Below are positions 1-10,032 of a stretch of DNA of 56,512 bases, piece by piece (position 1 is the stretch's first letter; every line of letters begins with the position of its first letter). Source of the stretch: an uncultured Oscillospiraceae bacterium (GTDB lineage: Bacteria; Bacillota; Clostridia; Oscillospirales; Oscillospiraceae); the NCBI GenBank assembly GCA_947631595.1, contig CANRLZ010000007.1:1-56512 (forward strand), given 5' to 3'. The translations under genes and the position numbers were made by a program. Under the pieces are notes generated by a model. It made no database searches. It worked only from the letters and a program-made list of their open reading frames with translations, and had not been told where the DNA came from.

Positions 1-5
1 TTATC

Positions 6-25
6 AAAAGACCTCTCGAAAGTCT
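6..25 (-). terminator. weak candidate terminator of guaA
   Basis: Downstream of guaA on the minus strand a 7-bp stem with two G-U pairs and a CGA loop is followed by TTTTG. It is the only terminator-like structure before the window edge. The stem is short, so the call is tentative. Confidence 0.35.
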
Positions 26-65
26 GCAAACCCGCATAAATACTGGGTTTTTACGACTTCTCAAC

Positions 66-1607
66 TTATTCAAACTCCACGGTGGCGGGGGGTTTGCTGG
101 TGATGTCGTAGACGACGCGGTTGATCTTGGGGACTTCGTTGACGATGCGGGTGCTGGTGCGGTCCAGGAGGTCGAAGGGGATTCGCGCCCAGTCGGCGGT
201 CATAAAGTCGTCGGTGGTCACGGCGCGAAGGGCGAGGGTGTAGTCGTAGGTGCGGCCGTCGCCCATGACGCCCACGGAGCGCATGTTGGTGAGCACGGCG
301 AAGTACTGATCCAGGTTGCGATCCTCCCCCGCCTTGGCCATCTCGTCCCGGAAGATGAAGTCGGCCAGGCGCAGGGTGTCCAGCTTGTCCTTGGTGACCT
401 CGCCGATCACCCGGATGGCAAGGCCGGGTCCGGGGAAGGGCTGGCGCATGACCAGGTACTCCGGCAGGCCCAGCTCCCGGCCCAGCTGGCGCACCTCGTC
501 CTTGAAGAGCAGGCGCAAAGGCTCGATGATCTCCTTGAAGTCCACGTAGTCGGGCAGGCCGCCCACGTTATGGTGGCTCTTGATGACCGCGGCGTCCCCC
601 AGGCCGGACTCGATCACGTCGGGGTAGATGGTGCCCTGAACCAGGAAATCCACCTGGCCGATCTTCTTGGCCTCCTGCTCAAAGACCCGGATGAACTCCT
701 CCCCGATGATCTTCCGCTTCGCCTCCGGGTCGCGCACACCGGCCAGTTTGTGGAGGAAAAGGCCCTCGGCGTTGACCCGGATGAAGTTGATGGACCACTT
801 GGAGAACGCCTCCTCCACCTCGTCCCCCTCGTTGAGGCGCATGAGGCCGTGATCCACGAAAACGCAGGTGAGCTGGCTGCCCACCGCCTCCGCCAGGAGG
901 GCGGCGGCCACGGAGGAGTCCACCCCGCCGGACAGGGCCAGCAGCACCTTGCCGCTGCCCACCTTCTCCCGGATGGAGCGGATGGCGGTCTCCTTATAGT
1001 CCCCCATGGTCCAGTCCCCGGTGGCGCCGCAGGCGCCGTAGAGGAAGTTGCGGATCATGGCGAGGCCGTTCTGAGTGTGGTTCACCTCGGGGTGGAACTG
1101 CACGCCGTAGAAGCGGCGATCCTCGTCGGCAATGGCCACGTTGGGGCAGGCGGCGGAGTGCGCCGCCAGGGCGAAGCCCTGGGGCACCTGGGCCATATAG
1201 TCCCCGTGGCTCATCCAGGAGATGCCCTGGGCGTCCAGGCCCTTGAAGAGGGTGCAGGCGGTGTCGTAGAAGGTCTCGGTCTTGCCGTACTCCCGGGCGG
1301 TGTCCGCCTGGGCGGCGGTGACCTCCCCGCCCAGGGCCTGGGCCATGAGCTGGCAGCCGTAGCAGATGCCCAGGATGGGCAGGCCCAGGGTGAAGATGGC
1401 GGGGTCCACCTGGGGGGCGGCGGGGTCGTAGACGCTGTTGGGGCCGCCGGTGAAGATGAAGCCGATGGGCTTCTTCTCCAAAAGCTGGGCAAGGGGGGTC
1501 TTGTAGGGTTTGACCTCGCAGTACACCCCGCACTCCCGGACCCGCCGGGCGATGAGCTGGTTATACTGGCCGCCAAAGTCCAGGACGATCACGGTCTGGT
1601 GTGCCAT
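66..1607 (-). CDS. guaA: GMP synthase (glutamine-hydrolysing)
   Basis: It converts XMP, ATP and glutamine to GMP in the cytoplasm. The 513-residue protein has a class I glutamine amidotransferase domain at about residues 1-195, with nucleophile Cys82 in GICYGCQ and the His172/Glu174 pair in FHPEV. An ATP pyrophosphatase domain follows, with the P-loop SGGVDSS at 226-232, and then the C-terminal dimerisation domain. The ATG at 1607 is preferred because AGGTGG lies 5 nt upstream; an in-frame GTG at 1616 overlaps that ribosome site. It starts 21 nt after carB, so it is probably the last gene of a carA-carB-guaA operon that joins pyrimidine/arginine and purine synthesis. Confidence 0.97.
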   Translation of the reverse strand: MAHQTVIVLDFGGQYNQLIARRVRECGVYCEVKPYKTPLAQLLEKKPIGFIFTGGPNSVYDPAAPQVDPAIFTLGLPILGICYGCQLMAQALGGEVTAAQADTAREYGKTETFYDTACTLFKGLDAQGISWMSHGDYMAQVPQGFALAAHSAACPNVAIADEDRRFYGVQFHPEVNHTQNGLAMIRNFLYGACGATGDWTMGDYKETAIRSIREKVGSGKVLLALSGGVDSSVAAALLAEAVGSQLTCVFVDHGLMRLNEGDEVEEAFSKWSINFIRVNAEGLFLHKLAGVRDPEAKRKIIGEEFIRVFEQEAKKIGQVDFLVQGTIYPDVIESGLGDAAVIKSHHNVGGLPDYVDFKEIIEPLRLLFKDEVRQLGRELGLPEYLVMRQPFPGPGLAIRVIGEVTKDKLDTLRLADFIFRDEMAKAGEDRNLDQYFAVLTNMRSVGVMGDGRTYDYTLALRAVTTDDFMTADWARIPFDLLDRTSTRIVNEVPKINRVVYDITSKPPATVEFE

Positions 1608-1628
1608 GGGAGCCACCTCGCTTTTCTC

Positions 1629-4600
1629 TCAGTCTTCTTTCAGTCGGGTGATGTCGATGGGCCGCAGGTCGGCGCTGCGGCTCTGTGCCCGGACGGTGAG
1701 GATGGCCCGGGCGGTGTCGATGGCGGTAACGCAGGCCACGGAATGCTCCACGGCGCTGCGGCGGATCTTGAAGCCGTCGGTATCGTGCTTGCGGCCCTTG
1801 GTGGGGGTGTTGATCACCAGGTCCACCGAGCCGGAGGCGATCATGTCCAGGATGTTGGGGTGGGCCTCCGAGACGCGGTTCACGTGCTTGGCGGGGATGC
1901 CCGCCTCGGTGAGCGCCGCGCAGGTCCCGGCGGTGGCGATGATCTCGATGTCCTGGTCGGCAAGGCCTCTGGCGATGCCCAAAATCTCCCCCTTGTCCTC
2001 GTCCCGGACGGTGATGATGACCCGTCCGCCCTTCTTGGGGGCGCGGAGGTTGGCGCCCTTGAACGCCTTCAAAAGCGCCTGGGGGAAGGATTCGTCCAGG
2101 CCCAGCACCTCGCCGGTGGACTTCATCTCCGGCCCCAGGCCGGTGTCCACGTCGGTGAGCTTTTCAAAGGAGAAGATGGGCATTTTCACCGCGTAGTACT
2201 TCTGCTCCGGGTAGAGGTCCACCCCGTAGCCCAGATCGCGCAGTTTCGCCCCCAGCATGACCCGAGTGGCCAGGTCGATGATGGGCACGCCGGTGACCTT
2301 GCTGATGTAGGGGATGGTGCGGGAGGAGCGGGGGTTGACCTCGATGACGTAGACCTGGTCGGAGTAGATGATAAACTGGATGTTAATGAGGCCGATGACC
2401 CCCAGGGCCTTGGCCAGGTCCCGGGTGTAGCGCAGGATGGTCTCCTTGTGCTTGTCCTCCACGTGGAGGGAGGGATAGACGGAGATGGAGTCCCCGGAGT
2501 GGACGCCGGCGCGCTCCACGTGCTCCATGATGCCGGGGATGAGGATATCCTCCCCGTCGAACACGCCGTCCACCTCCACCTCCCGGCCCATGAGGTACTT
2601 GTCCACCAGGATGGGGTGCTCCTGGACGGTGCGGTTGATGATGCGCATGAACTCGGTGATGTTGCGGTCGTTGTAGGCGATCTCCATGCCCTGGCCGCCC
2701 AGGACGTAGGACGGGCGCACCAGCACGGGGTAGCCCACCTCGTTGGCCACCCGGATGGCCTCCTCGGTGGTGAACACCGTCCGGCCCTCCGCCCGGGGGA
2801 TGCCGCACTGGCGCAGGATGGCGTCAAAGCGCTCCCGGTCCTCGGCGGCGTCCACGCCGTCGGAGGAGGTGCCCAGGATGGGCACGCCCATGTCGGTGAG
2901 GGCTTTGGCCAGCTTGATGGCGGTCTGGCCGCCGAACTGCACCACCGCGCCCCAGGGCTTCTCCAGTTCCACCACCGCCTCCACGTCCTCGGGGGTGAGG
3001 GGTTCGAAGTAGAGCTTGTCGGCCACGTCGAAGTCGGTGGAGACGGTCTCGGGGTTGTTGTTGATGATGATGGTCTCGCACCCCAGGCGCTTCAAGGCCC
3101 AGACGGAGTGGACGGAGCAGTAGTCAAACTCGATGCCCTGGCCGATGCGGATGGGGCCGGAACCCAGCACCAGCACCTTGCGGCGGCTCTCGTCCTGGGT
3201 GGGCTGGGCCTCGTTCTCCCGGTCGTAGGTGGAGTAGTAGTACGGCGTGGCGGCCTCGAACTCCGCCGCGCAGGTGTCCACCATCTTGAAGGAGGGGCGG
3301 ATGCCCATCCCCTCCCGCAGGGCCTTGATGGCCTCCCGGGTGGAGCCGCACAGGGCGGCGATGTAGGCGTCGGAGAAGCCCATCTCCTTGGCCCGTTGGA
3401 GGGTCTCCGCGTCGGGTACGCCGTGCTCCAGCTTGGCCTCCATGTGGATGATGTCCTGGAACCGCTCCAGGAACCACAGGTCCATCTTGGTGATGGCGTT
3501 GATCTTCTCCGGGGAGAAGCCCCGGCGCAGCGCCTCCGCCACCACGAAGAGCCGCTGGTCGTCCACGTCGGCCAGCTTCTCTTCGATCTCCTCCGTATAG
3601 AGGTCCTCCAGGCCGTCCAGGCGCAGGGACTTCACGTTCAGCTCCAGGGAGCGGATGGCCTTCATCAGCGCACCCTGGAAGGAGTTGGAGATGGCCATGA
3701 CCTCCCCGGTGGCCTTCATCTGGGTACCCAGGGTGCGGGAGGCGGTGGTGAATTTGTCGAAGGGCAGGCGGGGGATCTTCAGCACCACATAGTCCAGGGT
3801 GGGTTCAAAGCAGGCGGTGGTCTTCCCCGTCACGGCGTTGGGGATCTCGTCCAGGGTGTAGCCCAGGGCGATCTTGGCCGCCACCTTGGCGATGGGGTAG
3901 CCGGTGGCCTTGGAGGCCAGGGCGGAGGAGCGGGAGACGCGGGGGTTGACCTCGATGACGGCGTACTCGAAGCTGTCCGGGTTCAGGGCGAACTGGCAGT
4001 TGCAGCCGCCCTCGATCTCCAGGGCGGAGATGATGTCCAGAGCGGCGGAGCGGAGCATCTGGTACTCCTTGTTGGCCAGGGTCTGGGTGGGGGCGACCAC
4101 GATGGAGTCGCCGGTGTGGACGCCCACGGGGTCGATGTTCTCCATGGAGCAGATCTGGATCACGTTGCCGGCACGGTCCCGCATGACCTCGAACTCGATC
4201 TCCTTCCAGCCGGCGATGCACCGCTCGATGAGCACCTGGCCCACACGGCTGAGGTGGATGCCCCGGTCGGCGATCTCCCGGAGGGAGGGTTCGTCGTAGG
4301 CGATGCCGCCGCCGGTGCCGCCCAGGGTGTAGGCGGGGCGGACGATGACGGGGTAGCCGATGCGCCCGGCGAAGGCCACCGCGTCCTCCACGCTCTCCAC
4401 CACGTCGGAGGTGACGCAGGGCTGGCCCAGGGCCTCCATGGCGTCCTTGAACTCCTGGCGGTCCTCCGCCTTTTTGATGGAGGCCGGAGAGGTGCCCAGC
4501 AGCCGCACGCCGTATTCGTCCAGAACGCCCTGCTCGTGGAGGTTCATGGCCAGGTTCAGCCCGGTCTGACCGCCCAGGGTGGGCAGGATGGAGTCCGGCC

Positions 4601-4844
4601 GCTCCCGCTGGATGATCTGGGTCACAGAGGCCACGTTCAGCGGCTCGATGTAGACGTGGTCGGCGATGTCCGCGTCGGTCATGATGGTGGCGGGGTTGGA
4701 GTTGACCAGGACGACCTCAACGCCCTCCTCCCGCAGCGCCCGGCAGGCCTGGGTGCCGGCGTAGTCGAACTCCGCGGCCTGGCCGATGACGATGGGGCCG
4801 GAACCAAGTACCAGCACCTTCTTGATTTTCGGGTCCTTAGGCAT
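1629..4844 (-). CDS. carB: carbamoyl-phosphate synthase, large (ammonia) subunit
   Basis: It makes carbamoyl phosphate from bicarbonate, two ATP and ammonia channelled from CarA, feeding pyrimidine and arginine synthesis. The 1,071-residue length is normal. Two homologous ATP-grasp halves are visible, each opening with a VLVLGSGPI motif (about residues 10 and 555) and carrying an EVNPR(V/S)SRS/T motif, followed by the MGS-like allosteric domain from about residue 930. The ATG at 4844 is chosen because GGGAGG lies 8 nt upstream. Its first 8 nt overlap the end of carA, which implies translational coupling of the two subunits. Confidence 0.98.
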   Translation of the reverse strand: MPKDPKIKKVLVLGSGPIVIGQAAEFDYAGTQACRALREEGVEVVLVNSNPATIMTDADIADHVYIEPLNVASVTQIIQRERPDSILPTLGGQTGLNLAMNLHEQGVLDEYGVRLLGTSPASIKKAEDRQEFKDAMEALGQPCVTSDVVESVEDAVAFAGRIGYPVIVRPAYTLGGTGGGIAYDEPSLREIADRGIHLSRVGQVLIERCIAGWKEIEFEVMRDRAGNVIQICSMENIDPVGVHTGDSIVVAPTQTLANKEYQMLRSAALDIISALEIEGGCNCQFALNPDSFEYAVIEVNPRVSRSSALASKATGYPIAKVAAKIALGYTLDEIPNAVTGKTTACFEPTLDYVVLKIPRLPFDKFTTASRTLGTQMKATGEVMAISNSFQGALMKAIRSLELNVKSLRLDGLEDLYTEEIEEKLADVDDQRLFVVAEALRRGFSPEKINAITKMDLWFLERFQDIIHMEAKLEHGVPDAETLQRAKEMGFSDAYIAALCGSTREAIKALREGMGIRPSFKMVDTCAAEFEAATPYYYSTYDRENEAQPTQDESRRKVLVLGSGPIRIGQGIEFDYCSVHSVWALKRLGCETIIINNNPETVSTDFDVADKLYFEPLTPEDVEAVVELEKPWGAVVQFGGQTAIKLAKALTDMGVPILGTSSDGVDAAEDRERFDAILRQCGIPRAEGRTVFTTEEAIRVANEVGYPVLVRPSYVLGGQGMEIAYNDRNITEFMRIINRTVQEHPILVDKYLMGREVEVDGVFDGEDILIPGIMEHVERAGVHSGDSISVYPSLHVEDKHKETILRYTRDLAKALGVIGLINIQFIIYSDQVYVIEVNPRSSRTIPYISKVTGVPIIDLATRVMLGAKLRDLGYGVDLYPEQKYYAVKMPIFSFEKLTDVDTGLGPEMKSTGEVLGLDESFPQALLKAFKGANLRAPKKGGRVIITVRDEDKGEILGIARGLADQDIEIIATAGTCAALTEAGIPAKHVNRVSEAHPNILDMIASGSVDLVINTPTKGRKHDTDGFKIRRSAVEHSVACVTAIDTARAILTVRAQSRSADLRPIDITRLKED

Positions 4845-5925
4845 GGCGCGCACCTCCCATGGAGTCGATGAAGCGGTCGAAGAGATACTCCGTGTCCATA
4901 GGGCCGGGGGCGGCCTCCGGGTGGAACTGGACGGTGAAGCAGTTGGGCCGCTTGTAGCGCAGGCCCTCCACCGTGCCGTCGTTCACGTTGACGTGGGAGA
5001 TCTCCGCCACGGCGGGGTCCACCGTCTCCGGCGTGACCACATAGCCGTGGTTCTGGCTGGTGATGAAGCATCTGCCCGCGGCCAGGTCCTTCACCGGATG
5101 GTTGCCCCCCCGGTGGCCGAAGGGCATCTTGTGGGTCTTGGCGCCGGTGGCCAGGGCCAGGAGCTGATGGCCCAGGCAGACGGCGAAGATGGGCAGGTCG
5201 CTGTCGTAGAGCTTTTTGAGCTGGGCGATGATCTCCACGTTGTCCGCCGGGTCGCCGGGGCCGTTGGAGAGCATGACGCCGTCAAAGCCGCCGCTCAGGA
5301 TCTCCTCGGCGGTGGTGTGGGCGGGATAGACGGTGACCTCGCAGCCCCGGCGGGTGAGGCAGGTGATCATGTTCTGCTTCACGCCGAAGTCCATGAGGGC
5401 CACCCGGAAACGCCCCTCCCCCTCCGGGGGAAAGACCTCGGCGGCCGGGCGGGTGACCCGCTCCACCGTGCCGGAGACCCGGTAGGCCTTGATGCGCTCC
5501 AGGGCGTCCTGGATAGAAAAATCCGACCCGCAGGTGATCATACCGTTCATGGTCCCCTGAGATCGGAGAATACGGGTCAAGGCGCGGGTATCTACCCCCT
5601 GCACCCCGACGATGTGATATTCCTTTAAGTACTCGTCCAGCGTCCCCTCGCAGCGGAAATTGCTCCCCAGGGGGGACAGCCGCCGCACGATCAGCGCCTC
5701 CGCCCAGGGGCGGCTGGACTCGTTGTCCTCGTGGTTCACCCCGTAGTTGCCGATGAGCGGGTAGGACATGACCACCCCCTGCCCGGCGTAAGACGGATCG
5801 GTCAAGATCTCCTGGTAGCCGGTCATGGAGGTGTTGAAGACGAGTTCGCACACCCGCTCGCCCACCTCGCCGATGGACTGGCCCAGAAATACCGCCCCGT
5901 TTTCCAAGATCAAACTGGCTCTCAT
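4837..5925 (-). CDS. carA: carbamoyl-phosphate synthase, small (glutaminase) subunit
   Basis: The 362-residue partner of CarB hydrolyses glutamine and passes ammonia to the large subunit. The N-terminal half is the CarA-specific domain. The C-terminal half is a class I amidotransferase, with the nucleophilic Cys in [11 protein letters not shown] and the catalytic His-Glu in VQFHPEA. It is the first gene of the carA-carB-guaA cluster and has its own near-consensus promoter just upstream. No PyrR attenuator or other structured leader fits in the short space between promoter and start, so any pyrimidine control would have to act differently. Confidence 0.97.
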   Translation of the reverse strand: MRASLILENGAVFLGQSIGEVGERVCELVFNTSMTGYQEILTDPSYAGQGVVMSYPLIGNYGVNHEDNESSRPWAEALIVRRLSPLGSNFRCEGTLDEYLKEYHIVGVQGVDTRALTRILRSQGTMNGMITCGSDFSIQDALERIKAYRVSGTVERVTRPAAEVFPPEGEGRFRVALMDFGVKQNMITCLTRRGCEVTVYPAHTTAEEILSGGFDGVMLSNGPGDPADNVEIIAQLKKLYDSDLPIFAVCLGHQLLALATGAKTHKMPFGHRGGNHPVKDLAAGRCFITSQNHGYVVTPETVDPAVAEISHVNVNDGTVEGLRYKRPNCFTVQFHPEAAPGPMDTEYLFDRFIDSMGGARHA

Positions 5926-5959
5926 AGCACCGCAGCCCTCCTTTTTCCCAAATCGATTT

Positions 5960-5988
5960 ATTATACTCGATACCGACTAAAAAGTCAA
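5960..5988 (-). promoter_or_regulatory. sigma-A promoter of the carA-carB-guaA operon
   Basis: Minus strand TTGACT at 5988-5983, a 17-nt spacer and a perfect TATAAT at 5965-5960, giving a start about 30 nt before the carA ATG. The -35 overlaps the 3' end of the neighbouring SLOG-family gene. Confidence 0.85.
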
Positions 5989-6506
5989 ACCTCTAAAATG
6001 TCCACAGGGACGCCCTTTTGCAGGGCGTAGGAGATGGTGTTCAGGGTGCCGCTGGCCTCCGGCCGGCCGTTGTAGACGGCCAGGAGACAGGCGGCGTGAT
6101 CCACCATGTAGCGGTTGCGCCGCTGCATACAGGTCTGGGTGTAGGTCTGCTGGATCAGCGTCTCCAGGTCGCACCGGGCAAGGAGCGCCCCGTGCCGCTC
6201 CCGGTCCGCCCGGCTCCAGTGGGCGCTCTGCTCCGGGAAGGGCACCGCCGCCTCCAGCCGGACGTCGGGGTGGGCGTCCTTCAGGCGCAGGACCGCCTCG
6301 CCAAAGTAGAAGTCCGCCCCCTTGGCCATGCCGCAGAGGAAGTGGCGAAAGCCCCTGTCGTAGAGTTCTCCCAGCCGCCGGTCCAGCCGAGCCTTCAGCT
6401 CCACGCACCGGGGGTCGTCCTCCGCCGTCCCCCAGGGCAGAAGCTCCGGGCGGTGGCCGGTGAAGGCGCAGGAGATGGCCCTGTCCAGCGCTTCGTGCTC
6501 CGGCAT
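5985..6506 (-). CDS. YpsA/DUF1273-like SLOG-family protein
   Basis: The 173-residue protein has the features of the YpsA/DUF1273 branch of the SLOG (LOG/DprA-like Rossmann) superfamily: an N-terminal SCAFTGHRPE motif, FLCGMAKGADFYFGEAVL near residues 56-75 (the GxAxGAD nucleotide-binding loop), and a late hydrophobic strand with LLAVYNGRPEASGTL. SLOG proteins are thought to bind nucleotide-derived ligands; B. subtilis YpsA affects cell division, but no enzyme activity can be assigned here. It has its own strong promoter and lies upstream of carA on the same strand, with its 3' end overlapping the carA -35 box. Confidence 0.85.
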   Translation of the reverse strand: MPEHEALDRAISCAFTGHRPELLPWGTAEDDPRCVELKARLDRRLGELYDRGFRHFLCGMAKGADFYFGEAVLRLKDAHPDVRLEAAVPFPEQSAHWSRADRERHGALLARCDLETLIQQTYTQTCMQRRNRYMVDHAACLLAVYNGRPEASGTLNTISYALQKGVPVDILEV

Positions 6507-6541
6507 ATAGGCCGCCTCCCTTCCCTCTCCATATTGCTCTT

Positions 6542-6570
6542 ATTGTAGAGGCTCCCCAGGGGAAAGTCAA
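6542..6570 (-). promoter_or_regulatory. sigma-A promoter of the SLOG-family gene
   Basis: Minus strand TTGACT at 6570-6565, a 17-nt spacer and TACAAT at 6547-6542, about 35 nt before the start codon. Confidence 0.8.
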
Positions 6571-6581
6571 GCCGTTCGGCC

Positions 6582-6610
6582 TTGCCTTTGGCTCGGATTT
6601 ATGGTAGGAT
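6582..6610 (+). promoter_or_regulatory. promoter of dusB
   Basis: TTGCCT at 6582-6587, a 17-nt spacer and TAGGAT at 6605-6610, 32 nt before the dusB GTG. It is divergent from the SLOG-gene promoter, with about 12 nt between them. Confidence 0.65.
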
Positions 6611-6642
6611 AGTCACACTTTGAAGAAGCGGGGGGCGGAAGC

Positions 6643-7614
6643 GTGAAAATCGGCAGCGTGGAAATCGTCACCCCCGTGGCCCTGGCCCCCATGGCCGGGG
6701 TCACCGACCTGGCCTTCCGCACGGTTTGCAGACGGCTGGGGGCGGGCTATACCGTCACCGAGATGGTCAGCGCCAAGGCCCTCTGCTACCAGGACAAGAA
6801 ATCCATCCCCCTCATGGCCCTCGCCCCCGACGAGCGCCCCGCCGCCGTCCAGCTCTTCGGCAGCGACCCGGAGGCCATAGAGCGGGCCGCCGCCATCGTG
6901 GCCCAGCGGGCGAAGCCGGATATCATCGACCTGAACATGGGCTGTCCGGTGCCCAAGGTGGTCAAGAGCGGGGACGGCTCCGCCCTCATGCGCGACCCGG
7001 AACGGGCCGCCGCCGTGGTCCGGGCGGCGATCCGGGGCGGCGGGCTGCCGGTGACGGTGAAGATCCGCACCGGCTGGGACAAGGGCAGCGTGAACTGCGT
7101 GGAGTTCGCCAAGGCGCTGGAGGACGCCGGCGCCGCCGCCGTGGCCGTCCACGGGCGCACCCGCACCCAGATGTACGCCGGCCGGGCGGACTGGAACGCC
7201 ATCCGGGCGGTGAAGGAGGCGGTGTCCATCCCGGTCATCGCCAACGGGGATGTGTTTTCCGCCCAGGACGCCCTGCGCGTCCTCCGCCTCACCGGGGCGG
7301 ACATGGTGATGATCGGCCGGGGGGCCTTCGGAAACCCCTGGATCTTCCAGCAGACCAAGGCCGCCCTGGCCGGAGAGCCTGTCCCTCCCCTGCCCCCGCT
7401 GGCCCAGCGGTGCCAGGTGGCCATGGAGCAATTTTACCTGGCAAAGGAACAGAAGGGCGAAAAGATCGCCTGTCTGGAGGCCCGACGGCACTACGCCCTC
7501 TACCTCAAGGGGGTGCCCCACGCCAGCTACTGGAAGACGGAGGTCTGCAAGGTGCAGACGATGGAAGATTTGGAGCGGTGTACCAGGGGGATCGTCCGGG
7601 AACTGAGCGACTGA
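6643..7614 (+). CDS. dusB: tRNA-dihydrouridine synthase (DusB type)
   Basis: This FMN-dependent enzyme reduces uridines in the tRNA D-loop. The 323-residue protein opens with [15 protein letters not shown] (the FMN-barrel start). It carries [15 protein letters not shown] with the catalytic Cys at about residue 101, the VTVKIRTGW lysine strand, [11 protein letters not shown], and the phosphate-binding GRGAFGNPW near 227. The helical tRNA-binding domain follows. Initiation is at GTG, with only a G-rich weak ribosome site in front. Its last codons contain the candidate ECF promoter of the next gene. Confidence 0.93.
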   Translation: MKIGSVEIVTPVALAPMAGVTDLAFRTVCRRLGAGYTVTEMVSAKALCYQDKKSIPLMALAPDERPAAVQLFGSDPEAIERAAAIVAQRAKPDIIDLNMGCPVPKVVKSGDGSALMRDPERAAAVVRAAIRGGGLPVTVKIRTGWDKGSVNCVEFAKALEDAGAAAVAVHGRTRTQMYAGRADWNAIRAVKEAVSIPVIANGDVFSAQDALRVLRLTGADMVMIGRGAFGNPWIFQQTKAALAGEPVPPLPPLAQRCQVAMEQFYLAKEQKGEKIACLEARRHYALYLKGVPHASYWKTEVCKVQTMEDLERCTRGIVRELSD

Positions 7615-7625
7615 GAAAACGTCTA
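7599..7625 (+). promoter_or_regulatory. candidate ECF-sigma autoregulatory promoter
   Basis: GGAAC at 7599-7603, a 16-nt spacer and CGTCTA at 7620-7625 match the GGAAC/CGTC pattern of many ECF promoters. They sit directly in front of the ECF sigma gene and inside the 3' end of dusB. Transcription would begin almost at the ribosome site. The inference comes from pattern and position only. Confidence 0.5.
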
Positions 7626-7645
7626 TGTACAAAGGAGGTGGGACC

Positions 7646-8233
7646 GTGACCGAGGAAGAGCTGACCGCCCTGGCCGCCCGTGGCGACCAGGACGCCTTTG
7701 CCCAGCTGGTGGAGCGCCACCAGGGGAAGGTCTACGGCCTCACCCTCCGCCTCACCGGCTCGCCGGAGGACGCCATGGACCTGACCCAGGAGACCTTTTT
7801 CAACGCCTGGCGGGGGCTGCCCAACTTCCACGCCGAGAGCAAGTTCTCCACCTGGCTCTACCGCCTGGCCGCCAACGCCGCCATCGACTTTCTCCGCCGG
7901 GAGCGGCGGCGCAGGAGCCTGCTCACCGTCCCCCTCACCGGCGAGGACGGCGACAGGGCGCTGGACATCCCGGACCGCCGCCTGGACCCCCAGGGGGAGG
8001 CGGAGCGCCGGGAGCTGCAAGGGGCCATCCAGCGGGGGCTGGCGCGGCTGACGGCGGAACACCGGGAGATCCTCGTCCTCCGGGAGTTCACCGGGTTGAG
8101 CTACGCCGAGATCGCCCAGGTCCTGCGCCTTGAGGAGGGCACGGTAAAGTCCCGCATCGCCCGGGCGCGGCTGGCACTGCGGCGGGCGCTGCTGGAGGAC
8201 GGGAACTTTTCCGGCCCACCCTCGTCTACATAG
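7646..8233 (+). CDS. ECF-family RNA polymerase sigma factor (SigW/RpoE-like)
   Basis: The 195-residue protein has region 2 with DAMDLTQETFFNAWR (about 45-60), FSTWLYRLAANAAIDFLRR (region 2.3-2.4), and region 4 with LREFTGLSYAEIAQVL and EEGTVKSRIARARLALR (about 150-185). The GTG at 7646 is preferred over the ATG at 7625, because AAAGGAGGT lies between them at correct spacing for the GTG. The next gene is a zinc-finger anti-sigma factor, the usual partner. A CGTCTA-type promoter in front suggests self-activation. The stress signal it answers cannot be read from the sequence. Confidence 0.93.
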   Translation: MTEEELTALAARGDQDAFAQLVERHQGKVYGLTLRLTGSPEDAMDLTQETFFNAWRGLPNFHAESKFSTWLYRLAANAAIDFLRRERRRRSLLTVPLTGEDGDRALDIPDRRLDPQGEAERRELQGAIQRGLARLTAEHREILVLREFTGLSYAEIAQVLRLEEGTVKSRIARARLALRRALLEDGNFSGPPSST

Positions 8234-8271
8234 GCATGGAAGACCAAACTGGGAAAGGAGGTTCGGCCGGG

Positions 8272-9057
8272 ATGAACTGCGAAGACGTTTTGGAACTGCT
8301 CAGCGCGTCTCTGGACGGGGAGCTGTCCCCGGAAGAGGAGACCCAGCTCCAGGCCCATCTGGCGTCCTGCCCCCGCTGCCGGGGCCTCCGGGAACAGTTG
8401 GGGCAAATCCACCGCGCCTGCGGGGAGATGGAGGCCGTTCCCCCCGCCGGGCTGCGGGAGAACATCCTGAAAAACCTGCCCGCTCAAAGGGGCGCCAAGG
8501 CCCACCCCTGGCGGCGCTGGGGGGCGATGGCGGCGGCGGTCGCCCTGGTGGCTCTGGCCGCGTGGCGGCTGCCCCACACCCTCTACCGGCCCGACAGGAG
8601 TTCCGGGGCCGCCCAGGAGAGCGCCGTCCCCGCCCCGCTGGCGCTGGGGCCGGAGACGCCCGTGATGGACCGGGCGCGCGGCGCCGTTGAGGCCGCCCCG
8701 GCCGCGGCGCCGGAGAGCGACGCGGGGGCGGCTGTGAAAGAGAACGCTGTCAGCGACGCCGCCAAGTCCCAGGCGGACACCTTCCCCGCCCCGGCGGGCG
8801 GCCGGGCGCCGGTCGTCGACCTGTGGAGCCTGGGGCAGTTCAAGGCCGTGGTCACCGTGGAGGGATCTGACCGCTCCTGGGACTACCCCGCTCAGCTCCA
8901 GGACAACGGGGAGATGTGGTATCTCCTCCCCGCCTCCGCCCTGGACGACCTTCCGGGCGCTCTGGGCCTGCCGGAGACGGAATACACCCTGCGCACCGAG
9001 GGGGATGACCTGGACCCCCAGGGTGCCCGCATCCTCCTGGTGGCGCCCGCGCCGTGA
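8272..9057 (+). CDS. zinc-finger (zf-HC2) membrane anti-sigma factor
   Basis: The 261-residue protein begins MNCEDVLELLSASLDGEL and carries the His-x3-Cys-x2-Cys zinc motif (HLASCPRC) near residues 37-44, typical of anti-sigma domains that hold ECF sigmas. One membrane segment follows at about 85-103 (AMAAAVALVALAAW), then an Ala/Pro-rich extracytoplasmic stretch and a small C-terminal domain of unknown type. AAAGGAGG lies 10 nt before the ATG at 8272; the ATG at 8236 lacks a site. It lies 38 nt after the sigma gene and is presumably co-transcribed, releasing the sigma on envelope stress. Confidence 0.87.
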   Translation: MNCEDVLELLSASLDGELSPEEETQLQAHLASCPRCRGLREQLGQIHRACGEMEAVPPAGLRENILKNLPAQRGAKAHPWRRWGAMAAAVALVALAAWRLPHTLYRPDRSSGAAQESAVPAPLALGPETPVMDRARGAVEAAPAAAPESDAGAAVKENAVSDAAKSQADTFPAPAGGRAPVVDLWSLGQFKAVVTVEGSDRSWDYPAQLQDNGEMWYLLPASALDDLPGALGLPETEYTLRTEGDDLDPQGARILLVAPAP

Positions 9058-9075
9058 CCCCTTCCAAAACACAGC

Positions 9076-9113
9076 AAAGCCCGCCGCGGAGCAAGCTCCA
9101 CGGCGGGCTTTTT
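9076..9113. terminator. bidirectional Rho-independent terminator
   Basis: AAAGCCCGCCG and CGGCGGGCTTT arms around a short loop, with A-run before and T-run after. It separates the sigma/anti-sigma operon (plus) from the convergent Cys-rich gene (minus). Confidence 0.88.
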
Positions 9114-9123
9114 ATCAGGCGCT

Positions 9124-9951
9124 TCAGCCCCGGCAGCTCTTCAGCTCCCGGTAGCCCTCCGCGCCGTCCAGAGAGTTGGGCGGGAAGAACTCGTCCACGG
9201 GGAATTTCACCTGGCGGAAGATCTCGCAGGGGTCGTCGTCGCAGTTGCCGCAGACGCACTCCTTCTCCGGCAGGCAGTAGTCGTACACCGGGGTCAGCAG
9301 CTGGGTGTCCCGCTCCAGGCGGATGATGGAGAACTGGCCCAGGGTCACGTAGAGCCGCTTGCCCTCGCCGCCCATGTTCAGCTCGCCGCCGAAGCAGGAG
9401 CAGACGCCGTCGGGGATCTCGCACAGGTCGCACTCGGCGGGGCAGTCGCAGCTGTCCACCAGCTTCATGTTCAGGATGATGGGATCCACAGCCTCCACAA
9501 CGGCGGTGGGCAGGTTGGTGCGGCCCAGGCGCTGCTCCTCCACGGCGTCGGGGCCGCAGTCGGAGGTGAAGACCTTGGCGCTGCTCTCGCTGCCAAAGAG
9601 GATCACCCGCTTGTCAAACACCGCCAGGCCGGAGACGCACACCGGGCGGGCGGCGCCCACGAAGGCGTCGGCGGTGACGCGGTAGAAATAGCGCACGTCC
9701 ACGGTGTAAAATCCCCGGTTGAAGCTCACAGGCTCCACATCGATGTACACGTGCAGCAGCTCGGCAGAGCCGGGCTTGACGCTCAGCGCCCGGTCGATGA
9801 CCGCCTTGGACCCCTGGGTGAGATAGACCCGCAGGTCCTCCAGGCAGTCCTTGTCGCGGCAGGAGTCGAAGATTTTTTTCGTGTGTATACACACAGCCTC
9901 CCGGATGCAGGCGGTATCCTGCACGGGGCCGGGCATGACCTTTTCAGCCAT
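9124..9951 (-). CDS. conserved cysteine-rich protein of unknown function
   Basis: The 275-residue soluble protein has no signal peptide or membrane segment and I cannot assign a family. Cysteines cluster in the second half: CDCPAECDLCEIPDGVCSC, then CLPEKECVCGNCDDDPCEIF. This suggests metal binding or disulfide cross-linking, as in some spore-coat proteins. The ATG at 9951 is chosen because GGGAGGT lies 7 nt upstream. About 60 nt before it, CATAGAAT resembles a sigma-E -10 box, which would fit a sporulation role, but no convincing -35 was found. It lies 81 nt downstream of hisC on the same strand. Confidence 0.7.
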   Translation of the reverse strand: MAEKVMPGPVQDTACIREAVCIHTKKIFDSCRDKDCLEDLRVYLTQGSKAVIDRALSVKPGSAELLHVYIDVEPVSFNRGFYTVDVRYFYRVTADAFVGAARPVCVSGLAVFDKRVILFGSESSAKVFTSDCGPDAVEEQRLGRTNLPTAVVEAVDPIILNMKLVDSCDCPAECDLCEIPDGVCSCFGGELNMGGEGKRLYVTLGQFSIIRLERDTQLLTPVYDYCLPEKECVCGNCDDDPCEIFRQVKFPVDEFFPPNSLDGAEGYRELKSCRG

Positions 9952-10032
9952 GGCTTTGACCTCCCAATCGAAAGTGGTCAGGACACGTCTGTGCCCTTCC
10001 AGTTCCATTCTATGGGAAGGCGCTCTCCCCGG

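Noticed and set aside
1-65. A gene or att site at the left edge
   Set aside because: Only 65 bases are visible; they hold two weak inverted repeats and no coding start or recognised integration sequence.
570-4871. A 1,433-residue open frame antisense to guaA, carB and carA
   Set aside because: It runs opposite to three certain genes. Its composition (Gly/His/Val/Asp/Leu-rich) is what the reverse frame of GC-rich genes gives, and it has no domain or ribosome site.
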